From: Ailanthus altissimus
Taxonomy: Eukaryota > Streptophyta > Magnoliopsida > Sapindales > Simaroubaceae
Assembly: GCA_946807835.1 (NCBI GenBank)
Contig: OX327683.1
Coordinates: forward strand, 3,415,001 to 3,479,000
Direction: 5' to 3'
DNA length: 64,000 nucleotides
This document shows positions 48,731 through 60,005 of this stretch, piece after piece. Both the position numbers and the translations under genes were made by a program. Every line of letters begins with the position of its first letter. The first letter of the stretch is position 1. The notes below the pieces were generated by a model. It did no database searches. It saw only the letters and a program-made list of their open reading frames with translations, and was not told the DNA's origin.

Positions 48731-49253
48731 AAAGTTTCTCCTGATGTTGGTATTGCAATTGAGATTTTTGGTTGTGGCAACACTTTGGAGTAAACAGAGA
48801 TTTACTCAACCATTAAGGGTCTTATCATTGCTATTGCCGACTGTTGCTTCCTGAATTTTTTATTATTGTATGTTATACGAATAACTATTGGTTTTATATG
48901 GACAAAACGGCTTAATTTTTCAACCAATTTTAGCTAATATAACGTCAACCTAATTCGAAATATATAATATATCTTCAGTTACATTACGAGTCCTGTATGC
49001 TGGTAACCTTATTGACCTTAGGGCATTCCAACTGAATGTAGGTGAAATGGCTACAAACTTTTTTTTTTCCTGGCCTTTTAATAAATTGGGTTTGCAAAAA
49101 ATTAGAGGGGCACAATTTTAAAAATTATCAATTATGTTTGTTTTTTAAAAGTTTTTTTGTTATTATTTTATTTGTTATTTTTGTTTTTGGAACATGAATA
49201 TTTTTGTTAAAATGTTAAGAGATTTAATAAATAATTTAACAAAAATATAGAGA
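48731..49253. other. No gene seen
   Basis: AT-rich flank between NRPA1 and the tandem duplication. Confidence 0.5.
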
Positions 49254-49776
49254 TTAAAATAATAATTTTTTTGCGTTAATACAAGCAGTTAGTCTTCTAA
49301 TATTGAAGAAGAATCAAAGAGAATTTTTTACTGTTAGCGTTGCCACCTAAGATCTGATTCATTTGCTGCAATATCATGTTTGGTTAGCATGGAGCCTTTT
49401 GTTTAGGGTGATATTCCTGTTTTAGTTTCTACATAATAAAATTCATTATTTCCATAAATAAATGAATTTTACGATTGTTTGGTATCCTTTTATTTTCTTC
49501 TCATATTTTTCAAAAATGTTAGATGTGTTGTATTTAATGATATTTATATCATAACTCTATTGTTTAAATGATACTTCTGTTGAGAGATAATATTTTTTTT
49601 ATTTGTAGTAATTAATTTCTTAACAAATTAAAATTTTAGAAAAACAAAAGTAAAAGTGAAGACTTTATTATATTATGAGGTAAGAGTGAAGTTGCAACAA
49701 GTAGAGAACTATCTAGATAATATATCATCTTTACACTTAAACCCATCCGAAATGAAGACTTTCACATTGAGAGAAG

Positions 49777-50330
49777 AAGACCCCCACATTAGGAGAGATT
49801 ATTGAAGAGTTTGACTAGTACAATAATTAAAAAATAATTGAGATAATACATCACTTCTATAGTTATGCTCGCCTTGCTTCCATACTTAAATTCCCCTAAA
49901 ATAAAGACCCCACATTGCGGGGGAAAAAAAGGCTCTTATAATGGGAGAGATTATTGCAGAGTTTAGCTAGTACAGTAGTCCGTCCAAAACAAAGACTCCT
50001 ACACCAAAGGAAGAAGACCCCTACATTAGGAGAGATTATTGCAGAGCTTGACTAGTACAACAATTAAAGAACAATTGGGATAATACATCACTTTTATTTT
50101 TATGTCTCCATTACTTTCACATTTAAGCCTCCTAAACAAATACTTTGACACCAAGAAAAAAAGGACCCATAATAAGAGAGATTATTGCAGAAGTCGATTA
50201 GTACAATAATTAGAGAACTACTAAAATAATACATCACTTTCACATTTAAGCCCTCTCAGAACAAAAACTCTACACTAAAAAAAGAAGAAACTCCCACAAT
50301 ATAGAGAATTATTACATTGTATTTACTAGG
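49777..50330 (+). repeat. Minisatellite, ~4 degenerate ~135-bp units (copy A)
   Basis: Units carry 'attaggagagattattg-agag', 'gactagtacaataatta', 'ataatacatcactt' and 'ctcc-aaacaaagact'-like blocks. In copy B the array (about 52376-52600) has only about two units. Confidence 0.8.
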
Positions 50331-50523
50331 ACTTGAACTTAGATCTCAACTCAAAGAGGCGCATTTATCAAGTGCGATTTTGGAGATGTTTTCAGTAATT
50401 CAAAATATTGAGGATTTAATTTCTTTTCTTTTATTTATTTTGGGAATATAAACACTTTGAGTATTTACAACCTTTTTGTTAACCTAATCCCCATTTGTTT
50501 GAGATTTATTTAATAATTATTAC

Positions 50524-50555
<32 letters not shown>

Positions 50556-50556
50556 T

Positions 50557-51590
50557 TAGTCCCTAATTTTATGGTACATACCAACTTAGTCCCCATATTT
50601 TAATAAATATCATGTTAATTCCCACCATTAAAAAAATTCTATTAAATGCGTTCTCTTTGAGAGCAAGATAATAGTTTTACCATTTTAAAAATAAAATTGC
50701 CAAAATATTAGTTTGAAAAATTAAAAAGATAAATTTATTAATTATATAATGAATAAAATAAAAAAGTAATTTTAAAAATTTAATAAATTGATACATGTCA
50801 TAATATGATAAGTTAATGATAACACGCGTCATAATATAATTGGTTAATATTTATAATAAATATTTTTTTTGAAGGAATAAATATTTTTAAAAGTAAATTA
50901 ATAAATAAATAATTTTAATAAAATGACACGTATTATCATGTAATTTGTTTATATGTTTAATAAATATTTTTTTGAAGGAATAAATATTTTCAAAAGTAAA
51001 TTAACAAATATATATTTAATTAATATTTTAATAAAAAGACACGTGCCATAATATGATTAGTTATAAATAACATGTGTTATTATGTAATTAGTTTATATTT
51101 TTAATAAATATTTTTAAAAATAAAATAAATAATTAATAATTAAAACATTCACTGCCACTGTCATAAAAAAATGGAGACTATTCAACCACCGGTTGCTGTT
51201 TTTTGACAACATTCTCACCATTGTGTAGATTAAGAAAAATAGAATTGAATGATGTAAAATTATATATTTTTTATCGTTAAAATATCGCTAGAAAATAATA
51301 GCCGGGGCAGGCTAGTCACCTTTTTTTGACAATGGTGGCAATTCTATTTTTAATTTTTTTTATATTTTATTTTATTTTTAAAAATAATTAATAAAAATAT
51401 AAACTAATCACCTGATGACACGTGTCATGATAATATCATGATGATTGATGGATATTTGTCTGAAAATATTACAATAAAAGCAACAAAAAAGTAACCATTT
51501 AACAAATATTTTTTTAATGACGAGGATTAACATAATATTTATTGAAACATGGGGATTAAGTTCATATATAACCATACAAATAGGGATAAA
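50557..51590. mobile_element. TIR element, ~1.03 kb, copy A
   Basis: Ends are inverted copies over about 75-100 bases: left 'tagtccctaattttatggta', 'aacttagtccccatatttt' and 'aataaatatcatgttaatt'; right complement 'tatccctatttgtatggtta', 'aacttaatccccatgttt' and 'aataaatattatgttaatc'. It carries no transposase. It sits inside an AAT/ATT run of repeat family R. Families R copies 1 and 2 lack it. The superfamily is unknown. Confidence 0.8.
50780..51120 (+). repeat. Internal ~110-bp subrepeats with ACACGT core
   Basis: Inside the TIR element, units run 'gacacgt-ataat-tga-tagtt', 'taataaatatttttttgaag' and 'gaataaatatttt-aaaagta'. ACACG(T) cores lie at about 50822, 50936 and 51039, a related 'acatgtgt' at 51069, and a palindrome 'atgacacgtgtcat' at about 51413-51426. 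The same holds in copy B (53100-53720). Confidence 0.7.
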
Positions 51591-52375
51591 AAAATGATAT
51601 TTTTTCTACTACTAATAATAATAATAATAATGATCATCATCATTTTCAGCATCATAATCATCAAATTAAAATATAAAATGACTTTATATCTTAACTATAT
51701 AATTATAGATTTAAGGTTCATACAAATCACTATATGAGTGGAGAAAAATAAAATAAATAACCACTTATAGTACATGACATTTTTTTTTAAAATGCTATGT
51801 TATTAGATGTAAATTTTTATCTTAAATTTTGGGGGTAATATCAACCCACTTAAAATAATAATTCTTTTGCGTTAATACAAGCAGTTAGTCTTCTAATATT
51901 GAAGAAGAATCAAAGAGAATTTTTTACTGTTAGCGTTGCCACCTAAGATCTGATTCATTTTCTGCAATATCATGTTTGGTTAGCATGGAGCCTTTTGTTT
52001 AGGGTGATATTCCTGTTTTAGTTTCTACATAATAAAATTATTCATTATTTCCATAAGTAAATGAATTTTACGATTGTTTGGTATCCTTTTATTTTCTTCT
52101 CATATTTTTCAAAAATGTTAGATGTGTTGTATTTAATGATATTTATATCATAACTCTATTGTTTAAATGATACTTCTGTTGAGAGATAATATTTTTTTTA
52201 TTTGTAGTAATTAATTTCTTAACAAATTAAAATTTTAGAAAAACAAAAGTAAAAGTGAAGACTTTATTATATTATGAGGTAAGAGTGAAGTTGCAACAAG
52301 TAGAGAACTATCTAGATAATATATCATCTCTACACTTAAACCCATCCGAAATGAAGACTTTCACATTGAGAGAAG

Positions 52376-52600
52376 AAGACCCCCACATTAGGAGAGATTA
52401 TTGAAGAGTTTGACTAGTACAATAATTAAAAAATAATTGAGATAATACATCACTCCAATTAAAAAATAATTGGAGAAGTCGATTAGTACAATAATTAGAG
52501 AACTACTAAAATAATACATCACTTTCACATTTAAGCCCTCTCAGAATAAAAACTCTACACTAAAAAAAGAAGAAACTCCCACAATATAGAGAATTATTAT
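52376..52600 (+). repeat. Contracted minisatellite (copy B)
   Basis: About two units remain. The joint near 52455-52475 ('caattaaaaaataattgg' running into 'agaagtcgattagtac') fuses an early unit to the last one, as expected for unequal recombination or slippage. Confidence 0.75.
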
Positions 52601-52833
52601 ATTGTATTTACTAGGACTTGAACTTAGATCTCAACTCAAAGAAGAGCATTTATGCTGAGTGCTTATGATAAGCACTCAAGTGCGATTTTGGAGATGTTTT
52701 CAATAATTCAAAATATCGAGGATTCAATTTATTTTCTTTTATTTATTTTGGGAATATAAACACTTTGAGTATTTACAACCTTTTTGTTAACCTAATCCCT
52801 ATTTGTTTGAGATTTATTTAATTATTATTATTT

Positions 52834-53877
52834 TAATCCCTAATTTTATGGTACATACCAACTTAGTCTCCATCTTTTAATAAATATCACGTTAATTTCC
52901 ACCATTAAAAAAATTCTGTTAAATGCGTTCTCTTTGAGAGCAAGATAATAGTTTTATCATTTTTAAAATAAAACTGCCAAAATATTAGTTTGAAAAATTA
53001 AAAAGATAAATTTATTAATTATATAATGAATAAATAAAAAAAATTAATTTTAAAATTTTAATAAATTGACACATGTCATAATATGATAAATTAATGATAA
53101 CACGCGTCATAATATAATTAGTTAATATTTATAATAAATATTTTTTTTGAAGGAATAAATATTTTTAAAAGTAAATTAATAAATAAATATTTTTAATAAA
53201 ATGACACTTATTATCATATAATTAGTTTATATGTTTAATAAATATTTTTTTTGAAGGAATAAATATTTTTAAAAGTAAATTAACAAATATATATTTAATT
53301 AATATTTTAATAAAAAGACACATGTCATAATATGATTAGTTATAAATAACATGTGTTATTATGTAATTAGTTTATATTTTTAATAAATATTTTTAAAAAT
53401 AAAATAAATAATAAATAATTAAAACATTCATTGCCACTGTCACAAAAAAACGGAGACTATTCAACCACCGGTTGTTGTTTTTTGGCAACATTCCCACCAT
53501 TGTGTAGATTAAGAAAAATGAAATCGAATGATGTAAAATTATATATTTTTTATCGTCGAAATATCGCTAAAAAATAATAGTCGGGGCCGGCTAGTCACCC
53601 TTTTTTGACAATGGTGGTAATTTTATTTTTAATTTTTTTTATATTTTATTTATTTTATTTTATTTTTAAAAATAATTAATAAAAATTAAACTAATCACGT
53701 GATGACACGTGTCATGATAATATCATGATGATTGATGGATATTTGTCTGAAAATATTATAGTAAAAGCAACAAAAAAGTAACCATTTAACAAAGATTTTT
53801 TTAATGACGAGGATTAACATAATATTTATTGAAACATGGGGATTAAGTTCATATATAACCATACAAATAGGAATAAA
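52834..53877. mobile_element. TIR element, ~1.04 kb, copy B
   Basis: Copied with the tandem duplication, not an independent insertion: it occupies the same site in family R and has the same internal structure. Confidence 0.8.
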
Positions 53878-54120
53878 AAAATGATATTTTTCCTACTATT
53901 AATAATAATAATAATAATAATAATAATGATTATCATCATTTTTAGCATCATCATCATCAAATTAAAATATAAAATGACTTTATATCTTAACTATATAATT
54001 ATAGATTTAAGGTTCATACAAATCACTATATGAGTGGAGAAAAATAAAATAAATAACCACTTATAGTACATGACATTTTTTTTAAAATGCTATGTTATTA
54101 GATGTAAATTTTTATCTTAA

Positions 54121-54600
54121 TTTTGTAAATGTTATTGAAAACATAAATGCATACACAATGCACACCTCAAAGTCACTTCATAAGTGCTTGTAACATTCAT
54201 TTGATTCTTATTTCATTGCGTTCTTCATGTTCTTAATACGCATGTAGTCATGTCAAATTCATATACTTTCTTTTAAAAGTAAAATATGCATATACCGAAC
54301 ATTTTAAATCCATCATGCATCATTGACTTAATAAAATGTGATTGATTGCCATTATCATTTAGATTTTCTCACTCTAAAATAATGATTTTATACTCTCGTA
54401 ACTCCTAATCTTTTGAAAGTGATGAATATATACTGTGGTGGATATATTGGAGCAAATCTTAATCTTTTAAAAATGAGTTTAATGTACACTCTAATTGATA
54501 TATTGGAGAAAATTAAATAATTTAAATAATTAATATAGTTATTAAATAATGGTTGTTGGTGTATTGAATGAGAAATATAAAGGTGATAGTAAACAATAAT
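54121..54600 (+). repeat. Remaining 3' part of repeat family R, copy 4
   Basis: Continues family R beyond the duplicated unit: 'caaagtcacttcataagtg', 'acgcatgtagtcatgtcaaa', 'attgacttaataaaatgtga', 'ggagcaaatcttaatctttt' and 'tagttattaaataatgg'. This part is absent after copy A. Confidence 0.7.
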
Positions 54601-54911
54601 CATTAATTAGTATCAAGTGCTTCGACAACGTAAAGGCTTTGATGTGAAAAGATTAAAATCTCCCCAACCAAAGTCCAACCCACTTAAAAATCAGGTTTAA
54701 ATTTTGGGGGTAATATCAACATTTCCAAAAAAAATTGAGATAGTATAAAAGCTTCGAAATTCTTTCAACCAAACAATTAACCCGTTAACCCATGCACGTG
54801 GAAAGGGCGCACATAAAACCTTAAACCTAAAAAATCTCTCACTATTTTGGCAGCTGATCAACACTTCTTTTTTTGACAATCACAACCAACGACGATCAAT
54901 GCCAATGAACA

Positions 54912-55330
54912 TATATTCGTATTAACATTCAAGTGGTGCTACAAACATATGGCATGGAAGCCACCGGGGAAACTATAATTAGGGAGATAAAAGTATGTTT
55001 TTCAGTTATTATCCGACACCTAAATCTGATTGTTGACTTTATGATCCACCCGACCGGCTATCGGCCACCTTTGGCTTTTGAGATAGGATCTAAGTTTGCA
55101 ACATCATACGGGGAGGTGGACAAGTTAGAAACTCCATCTGCTAGGATCTGTCTTCGGTTAATAATAAAGGTGGGTTATGGATCTTTTGATTTAATGCAGA
55201 AACTCAAGGCTTAAAAAGAAAAAGTTAGTATCACTCAGGTTGATACCAACCGTTCTAATTTCAAATGTAAAAAGTTTTTGCTCTGTTGTGATTTTTCAAT
55301 AGAAATCGAGTACAAGTTTGTTAAAATGAA
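54912..55330 (+). pseudogene. NRPA1 3'-end duplicate fragment
   Basis: Corresponds to the last ~115 codons of NRPA1 exon 21 (parent about 48150-48517) plus about 110 bases of 3' UTR. Seen: 'TIIREIK', 'IRHLNLIVDFMIHP', 'GYRPP', '[17 protein letters not shown]' and 'FDLMQKLKA' before TAA 55212-55214. In-frame losses remove 'GSYGIS'-like and '[16 protein letters not shown]'-like stretches, yet the frame stays open from 54933. The copied 3' UTR, with no poly(A) at its end, argues for DNA-level duplication rather than retroposition, although no intron lies in the copied part to test this. Not a functional polymerase subunit. Confidence 0.9.
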
Positions 55331-55419
55331 GCTTTTGTTGATAGCAAATGCCAGAACTTTGTATATGTAGCTTTGAGTTTGTTTTTGAATTTTAAAAATA
55401 TCTATTAATGGAGAATAAT

Positions 55420-55690
55420 TTTAAATCCATCATGCATCATTAACTTGGTAAAATGTGATGGATTGCCATTATTTTTTAGATTTGTTTTACTCTAAAATAA
55501 TTATTTTGTATTCTCATGACTCCTAATCTTTTGAAAGTGATAAATATACTGTATTGGATATATTGGAGAAAATATTAATCTTTTAAAAATGTGTTTAATA
55601 TATTTCTATTGATATATCGGAGGAAATCAAATAATTTAAATAACTAATATAGTTATTAAATAATGGTTGTTCATGTATTGAATCAAAGAA
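55420..55690 (+). repeat. Repeat family R, copy 5 (3' part only)
   Basis: Contains 'aaatccatcatgcatcatta', 'ataattattttgta', 'tcctaatcttttgaaagtga' and 'tagttattaaataatggttg', as at 54.3-54.6 kb. It follows the NRPA1 fragment. Confidence 0.7.
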
Positions 55691-58425
55691 TAACACTATA
55701 GAAATTTGAGTTTCACTGATATTGTTACTAAGACTTTTTTAATTTGTGTTAGTAAAAATACACCTATAACTAATATGATAGAATTGTGTCAAACTTACTG
55801 ATACTTCTTTTGAAGTGTCAATGAATTACTGAAGTATAGTGTCAAAAATTTAAAATGTCAATAAAATTCTGATATTGAGTATAAGAGATTTAAAATGACA
55901 TAATTTTCATTAAAAAAATAATTATTTAAAAATTAATCAATAAAATTAATTAATATATAAAAAAAGTAATTAAGACAAAAATACTAAATATTTTGAAACG
56001 CAAGATAACCTTTGAGAATATTTAAAAGATGAAGCAATGAAGAAGAAAATTTTAAAATAAATCATTATTCTTAAAAAAGAAAAGATTAGTTAAGAATGGA
56101 AAAAAGGCCCCTAAAAAATGAAAAAAAAAACTCCTTATTAGTGTGAATTAAAATATTCTATTAAATTTATATAGTTTCAATTCTAATTACAATAAATTTT
56201 GTAATTTTAATTCTATTAAATATTATAATTACTATTATAATTTTATTAAATATTATAATTACTATTATAATTCTATTAAATTTTATAATTCTAATTTCCA
56301 ATTAGACCTAACCATCGGTTCAATTTGGATTTTATGGCAAAGAACTGATTGGTTCTATTTTGGTAGAACCAATTGGTTCAATCGGTTTTCAATTTGGTTC
56401 GTACCGAATTGAAAACTGAATCAAGAACCAAAAAAAAAAAAAGACAACCCAAGTATTTCCACTTTAGAAAAATATATATCTAACATCTATGTTACAAAAT
56501 TAAATGTTAGTTGAGTGGGTTTAAGACATATTGGTTGTTATAGGGTGTATGGGTTTGCGTCTTTTTGTTGGCAAATTATTTTTTTATTCAAATAAACAAA
56601 CGGTCAAGTAGTTATACTTAAATAAAATATAATTGAAACCTATATCATAAAATTAGAGGTGCTCGTAAGATCGATAGGGTAATCTACAATAAAGGCGAAC
56701 GAAAAAGTAACGGAAAAGATAAAATATCCAAAGTCGAATAATTCGATGCACTTACCAAGAGGAACGAAGTCCTCAATTCCAACATCAAAACAAAATGAGG
56801 GTGGATCGTCAGTTTTACGTTAGGCCTCCCATTATGCAAGATCTCTTGGTTGACTATCGAAAGGAGTATTATCAATAAATTGAGAGTCCCAAGCAAGCTT
56901 TGGAACATCATGGCCAACCCTCGGAGTCACATTAGCAACTTGTTTGGAGGGTCTTGTGAAACTTCTAGGGCCATTGTTTGAATGTGGCCCGGATGGACTT
57001 CGAGAATCGAACCTCTATGGGGTCTAACCTTAGTTGCTTTGAGTTGAGAGTGCCCTTTGCACTTTCAAAAACTACAGATATTATAAATTTATAAATGCCA
57101 TATAATTACCCAATGTTTCATCTGTCTGGTTAATGTTATTAAAGAATAAAGGTAATATTGTTATTGGATTTAAGAAATTGTCAATGCCAAAGTTAATGGT
57201 CTATTGCTGCGAATATTTAGCATACAACCCGTCATTGCGACATGTTCGAAATATAATTAGTGCCATTTGCACCACCATTATTAAGCGTTATGATTTCTTA
57301 CGGTCAATGACATTTTATCTTATGGTTTTTAATTTAATTTATTTATTTAAGAACTAAAGCTAAATATTTATTTTATTCTTAATGATTTAGGCAAAATATT
57401 TACTGTTAAAAGTATAATTTATGGATTTCAAGCAATTTTTAGCTAGTTATTTTTACTGTAGATAAATAAAAGAATTACTCTATTATAGCTTTTTCTTTAA
57501 AGGCTTGCTCATTACGCTTGTCACGTGTTATACTTCCTTTGAATTTATAGACATCAATTTCTTCGTTTCTTTTTACATTAAATTTTTTATTTACTCTATC
57601 CACACCACTACCTTTATGCTCACTCATTAGTTTACTTTTTTCTGATATACTTTTTAATTATACCATCAAAAGAATTATGTTTTTATATAATCTATTATGG
57701 TTGACTAATATAACTACATTATTCCATTTTTTAACTATTAAATTGTGAACTGAAAACCATTTATTATTGTTAATTGGGACAGCAAATCAAGCCAATCATT
57801 GTTAACCGATTATACCTATTGAATTCTTGTTACTTTTGCTGATGTGCCGCTCTCTGCTTCCCTCAATTTTTGTTGATAGCAACGTTTTATGTAGTATCCA
57901 AGTTACTGCTACATATTAGCTCTAGCTTATATATAAAGCCTATATTCATTAATCTAATCCCTCACTCCACAATCTAGTAGAATTTTTCTTTGATGGAAAT
58001 TATCAATTATTTCATGTGTTTTTAAGTTGTTTCTCTATCTTTTAATAAGTATTAATATCATTTTTTTAGTATTATCTATTCTCTTAGAAGTAATTAATTA
58101 TATTCCTACAAAAAAGATATTGGTATTTATTAAAAAAATTATAATAAAAATAATGAAAATGTGAAACCACAAAAGATAATTGAACATTTTTCATAAAAAA
58201 AATCTTGATCCCAACCTCTTTAACAAAAAAAAAATTCATATTCTAAATTCTGCAGAATTCACCCTTTATAGTAACCATACAACAAGCAACAATTATTATT
58301 ATTATTTTGCATAAAAAAAATTTACCTCAACAAGAAAAAAAATCTGCCATAATTCTAACATCATAAACTAAACTCAATACAATGAAATCTTAATAATGTA
58401 AAAATAATAATAATTGTTATAATTA
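55691..58425. other. No supportable gene
   Basis: AT-rich. A low-complexity 'ggttc-aat' stretch lies at about 56320-56420. 56680-57060 is less AT-rich and on the minus strand has frames such as 'DVPKLAWDSQFIDNTPFDSQ', which look like old coding DNA, but I cannot name a family. Two plus- and minus-strand ORFs of 74-77 codons here show no features of real proteins. Confidence 0.4.
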
Positions 58426-58566
58426 TTAAAGGAGATGATGGTCATTTTCTTCTTGAAGTGAATGAGCAATATGACCTGCCACAATAAAGCATGTTGATAG
58501 CAACCCGGTTATAGCCCTCCAAGCAGTCCTCGCCATCCAGAGAATCGAACTACATCTCACTGCCAT
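58426..58566 (-). CDS. Possible 46-residue membrane microprotein
   Basis: On the minus strand an ATG at 58566 opens 46 codons ending TAA at 58426. The peptide has an N-terminal basic/aromatic part (MAVRCSS.., W10, W16), a hydrophobic stretch 'AITGLLSTCFIVAGHIA' (about 18-34) that could span a membrane, and an acidic, His-rich tail ending 'DHHLL'. Upstream on the same strand are a TATA-like 'ttttatatatat' (about 58868-58880) and a good intron in the leader (donor gtaaga at 58731, acceptor 'gatcag' to 58579). A short upstream ATG precedes the start. I do not recognise the family. The gene-like context raises it above chance ORFs. Confidence 0.35.
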   Translation of the reverse strand: MAVRCSSILWMARTAWRAITGLLSTCFIVAGHIAHSLQEENDHHLL

Positions 58567-58578
58567 TTCATAAAAATT

Positions 58579-58890
58579 CTGATCCAAAAAAGAAAAAAAA
58601 TGTAAGCAAAACCCATTTGAAGATCCTATCAATCTCTTTCATAATTTTTTTATAAACAAAATAAAGCAGAAGAGACAGAAGTAATATTTTTTCAAAAAAT
58701 TATTGAATCTTACATATCAAAGAGTTCTTACCGATTCTGATATATATATGAGCAGAATTCGATTTTCAAATTTTTTTTACACCAATTAGAGAAATTCGAA
58801 TGGCTTGTAGTATGTGAAAAGATTTTACAGTTTACACCGGTTAGAACCAACTACTACTTATAACAGAATATATATAAAAAGGAAAGAATT
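58579..58890 (-). promoter_or_regulatory. Putative promoter, leader exon and leader intron
   Basis: TATA-like box at about 58868-58880, leader exon about 58840-58732, intron 58731-58579 with 'gtaaga' and a T-rich tract before the acceptor. It serves the possible 46-residue ORF. All inferred from sequence motifs. Confidence 0.3.
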
Positions 58891-59489
58891 ATTTATATAA
58901 AGAAAAAGAACATTTGGATCTTTAACATTTTTTAAAAGAGATATATAAATTTTAATAATTTTAAAATTTTCATTTATACTTTTGTTAAGTAATAAATTCT
59001 GTTAATTTTAACAGTAAAAAAAAAAGTTTGTACGATTTTTTTTTAATTAAATCTTTGGAGGTTAAATTTTTTTTATAATTAAAATAGATAAAAATCGTTA
59101 CATAATAAAAATATTGATAGAATTTTTGAAATCATTAAGAAGTCTATATATCTTTTTTTTTTAAATGTTAGGAATTTAAATATCTTTATCCCTTTATATA
59201 AATGGCAAGAGAATAATCAAAAGATATGCCTGTCGTGGAAATAAATCAAAGTTTTATTTATTTTTTTAATTTTGTTTTTACGTTTAAGGACACAGACTAA
59301 AATGTAGAAAAGATTAGGTAATAAAATCTATTGAGAGTTGATTTAATTCCCAAGATTTTCTTCTTTAATTATTAAAAGATTGGTACTATTACTTACCATT
59401 TCCGGCTTCGCCTTTAATGTACCGGTAAACGGAAAAAGACCTTCACCCTAGGTTTAGCCCGTAAATTCACTTATCTGCTTATGTTTAAA
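58891..59489. other. No gene seen
   Basis: AT-rich intergenic DNA. Confidence 0.5.
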
Positions 59490-60005
59490 AAAGTACCAAG
59501 ACTAGTTTTTATTAAGAATATTTCATTATAATGGCTTAGAGGAATTTAAACCCATTATATTTCAAAAAGTACCATAACTCTCCCAACATTCGAAATATTT
59601 TGCAATAAACAAGGGTTTAAAGGAATTTAAACTCTTGCTAAACCCATTTATCTCCTATGTTTTCTCTAACCCTACTAAACTCATAATATTTTAAAAATAC
59701 CATAACTCTTTCATTATTCGTATTAAAGATATAAAAAATTAATATATTAATCACCTATTATATATATTTTATAATTAATATATTAATTTTTTATATCTTT
59801 AATAGTTCAAAATATTCTACAATAAACGAGGGCCTAAATAAATTTAAATTCTTATTAAACCCATTTATCTCCTATGTTTCAAAAAGTGCTAAAGTGTTCT
59901 ATTATTAGGAATATTTCTACTAAACCTACTTAACCTCTATGTTTCAAAAAGTATTATAATCCCTTTTCATTAAGAATATTTTTACCTAAAGAATTTTAAA
60001 CTATC
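59490..60005 (+). repeat. Degenerate tandem array (~5 units)
   Basis: Recurring blocks: 'tttcaaaaagta-cataa-tc', 'aatatttt-caataaac-ag-g', 'taaa-gaatttaaa' and 'aaacccatttatctcctatg'. Units of roughly 60-130 bp. One unit is split by a palindromic insert at 59722-59803. Confidence 0.65.
59722..59803. mobile_element. 82-bp palindromic insert (tiny MITE?)
   Basis: Arms 59722-59751 and 59774-59803 are perfect 30-base inverted copies with a 22-base loop. TA lies at or overlaps each end. It interrupts a tandem-array unit whose other copies lack it, so it is an insertion. Confidence 0.7.

Larger units (their letters stand above)
49254..51824 (+). repeat. 2.6-kb tandem duplication, copy A
   Basis: Starts 'taataattttt-ttgcgttaatac' and runs to 'gatgtaaatttttatctta'. 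It matches copy B (51851-54120) nearly base for base by eye. It contains, in order, a unique 0.5-kb lead, a minisatellite (49777-50330), repeat family R, a TIR element (50557-51590), and R again. Confidence 0.9.
51851..54120 (+). repeat. 2.3-kb tandem duplication, copy B
   Basis: Second copy of 49254-51824, about 300 bp shorter because its minisatellite has fewer units. A 26-base joint (51825-51850) contains 'aattttgggggtaatatcaac', which also occurs once at about 54697-54717 beyond copy B. This suggests the original unit reached that point. Confidence 0.9.

Noticed and set aside
49777..50330. Regular repeats considered as a CRISPR-like array
   Set aside because: Units are long, degenerate and contiguous with no unique spacers, in a plant nuclear context; this is a minisatellite.
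56980..57020. tRNA T-arm-like 'ggttcgattc' on the minus strand
   Set aside because: No matching A-box, anticodon arm or acceptor stem was found around it.
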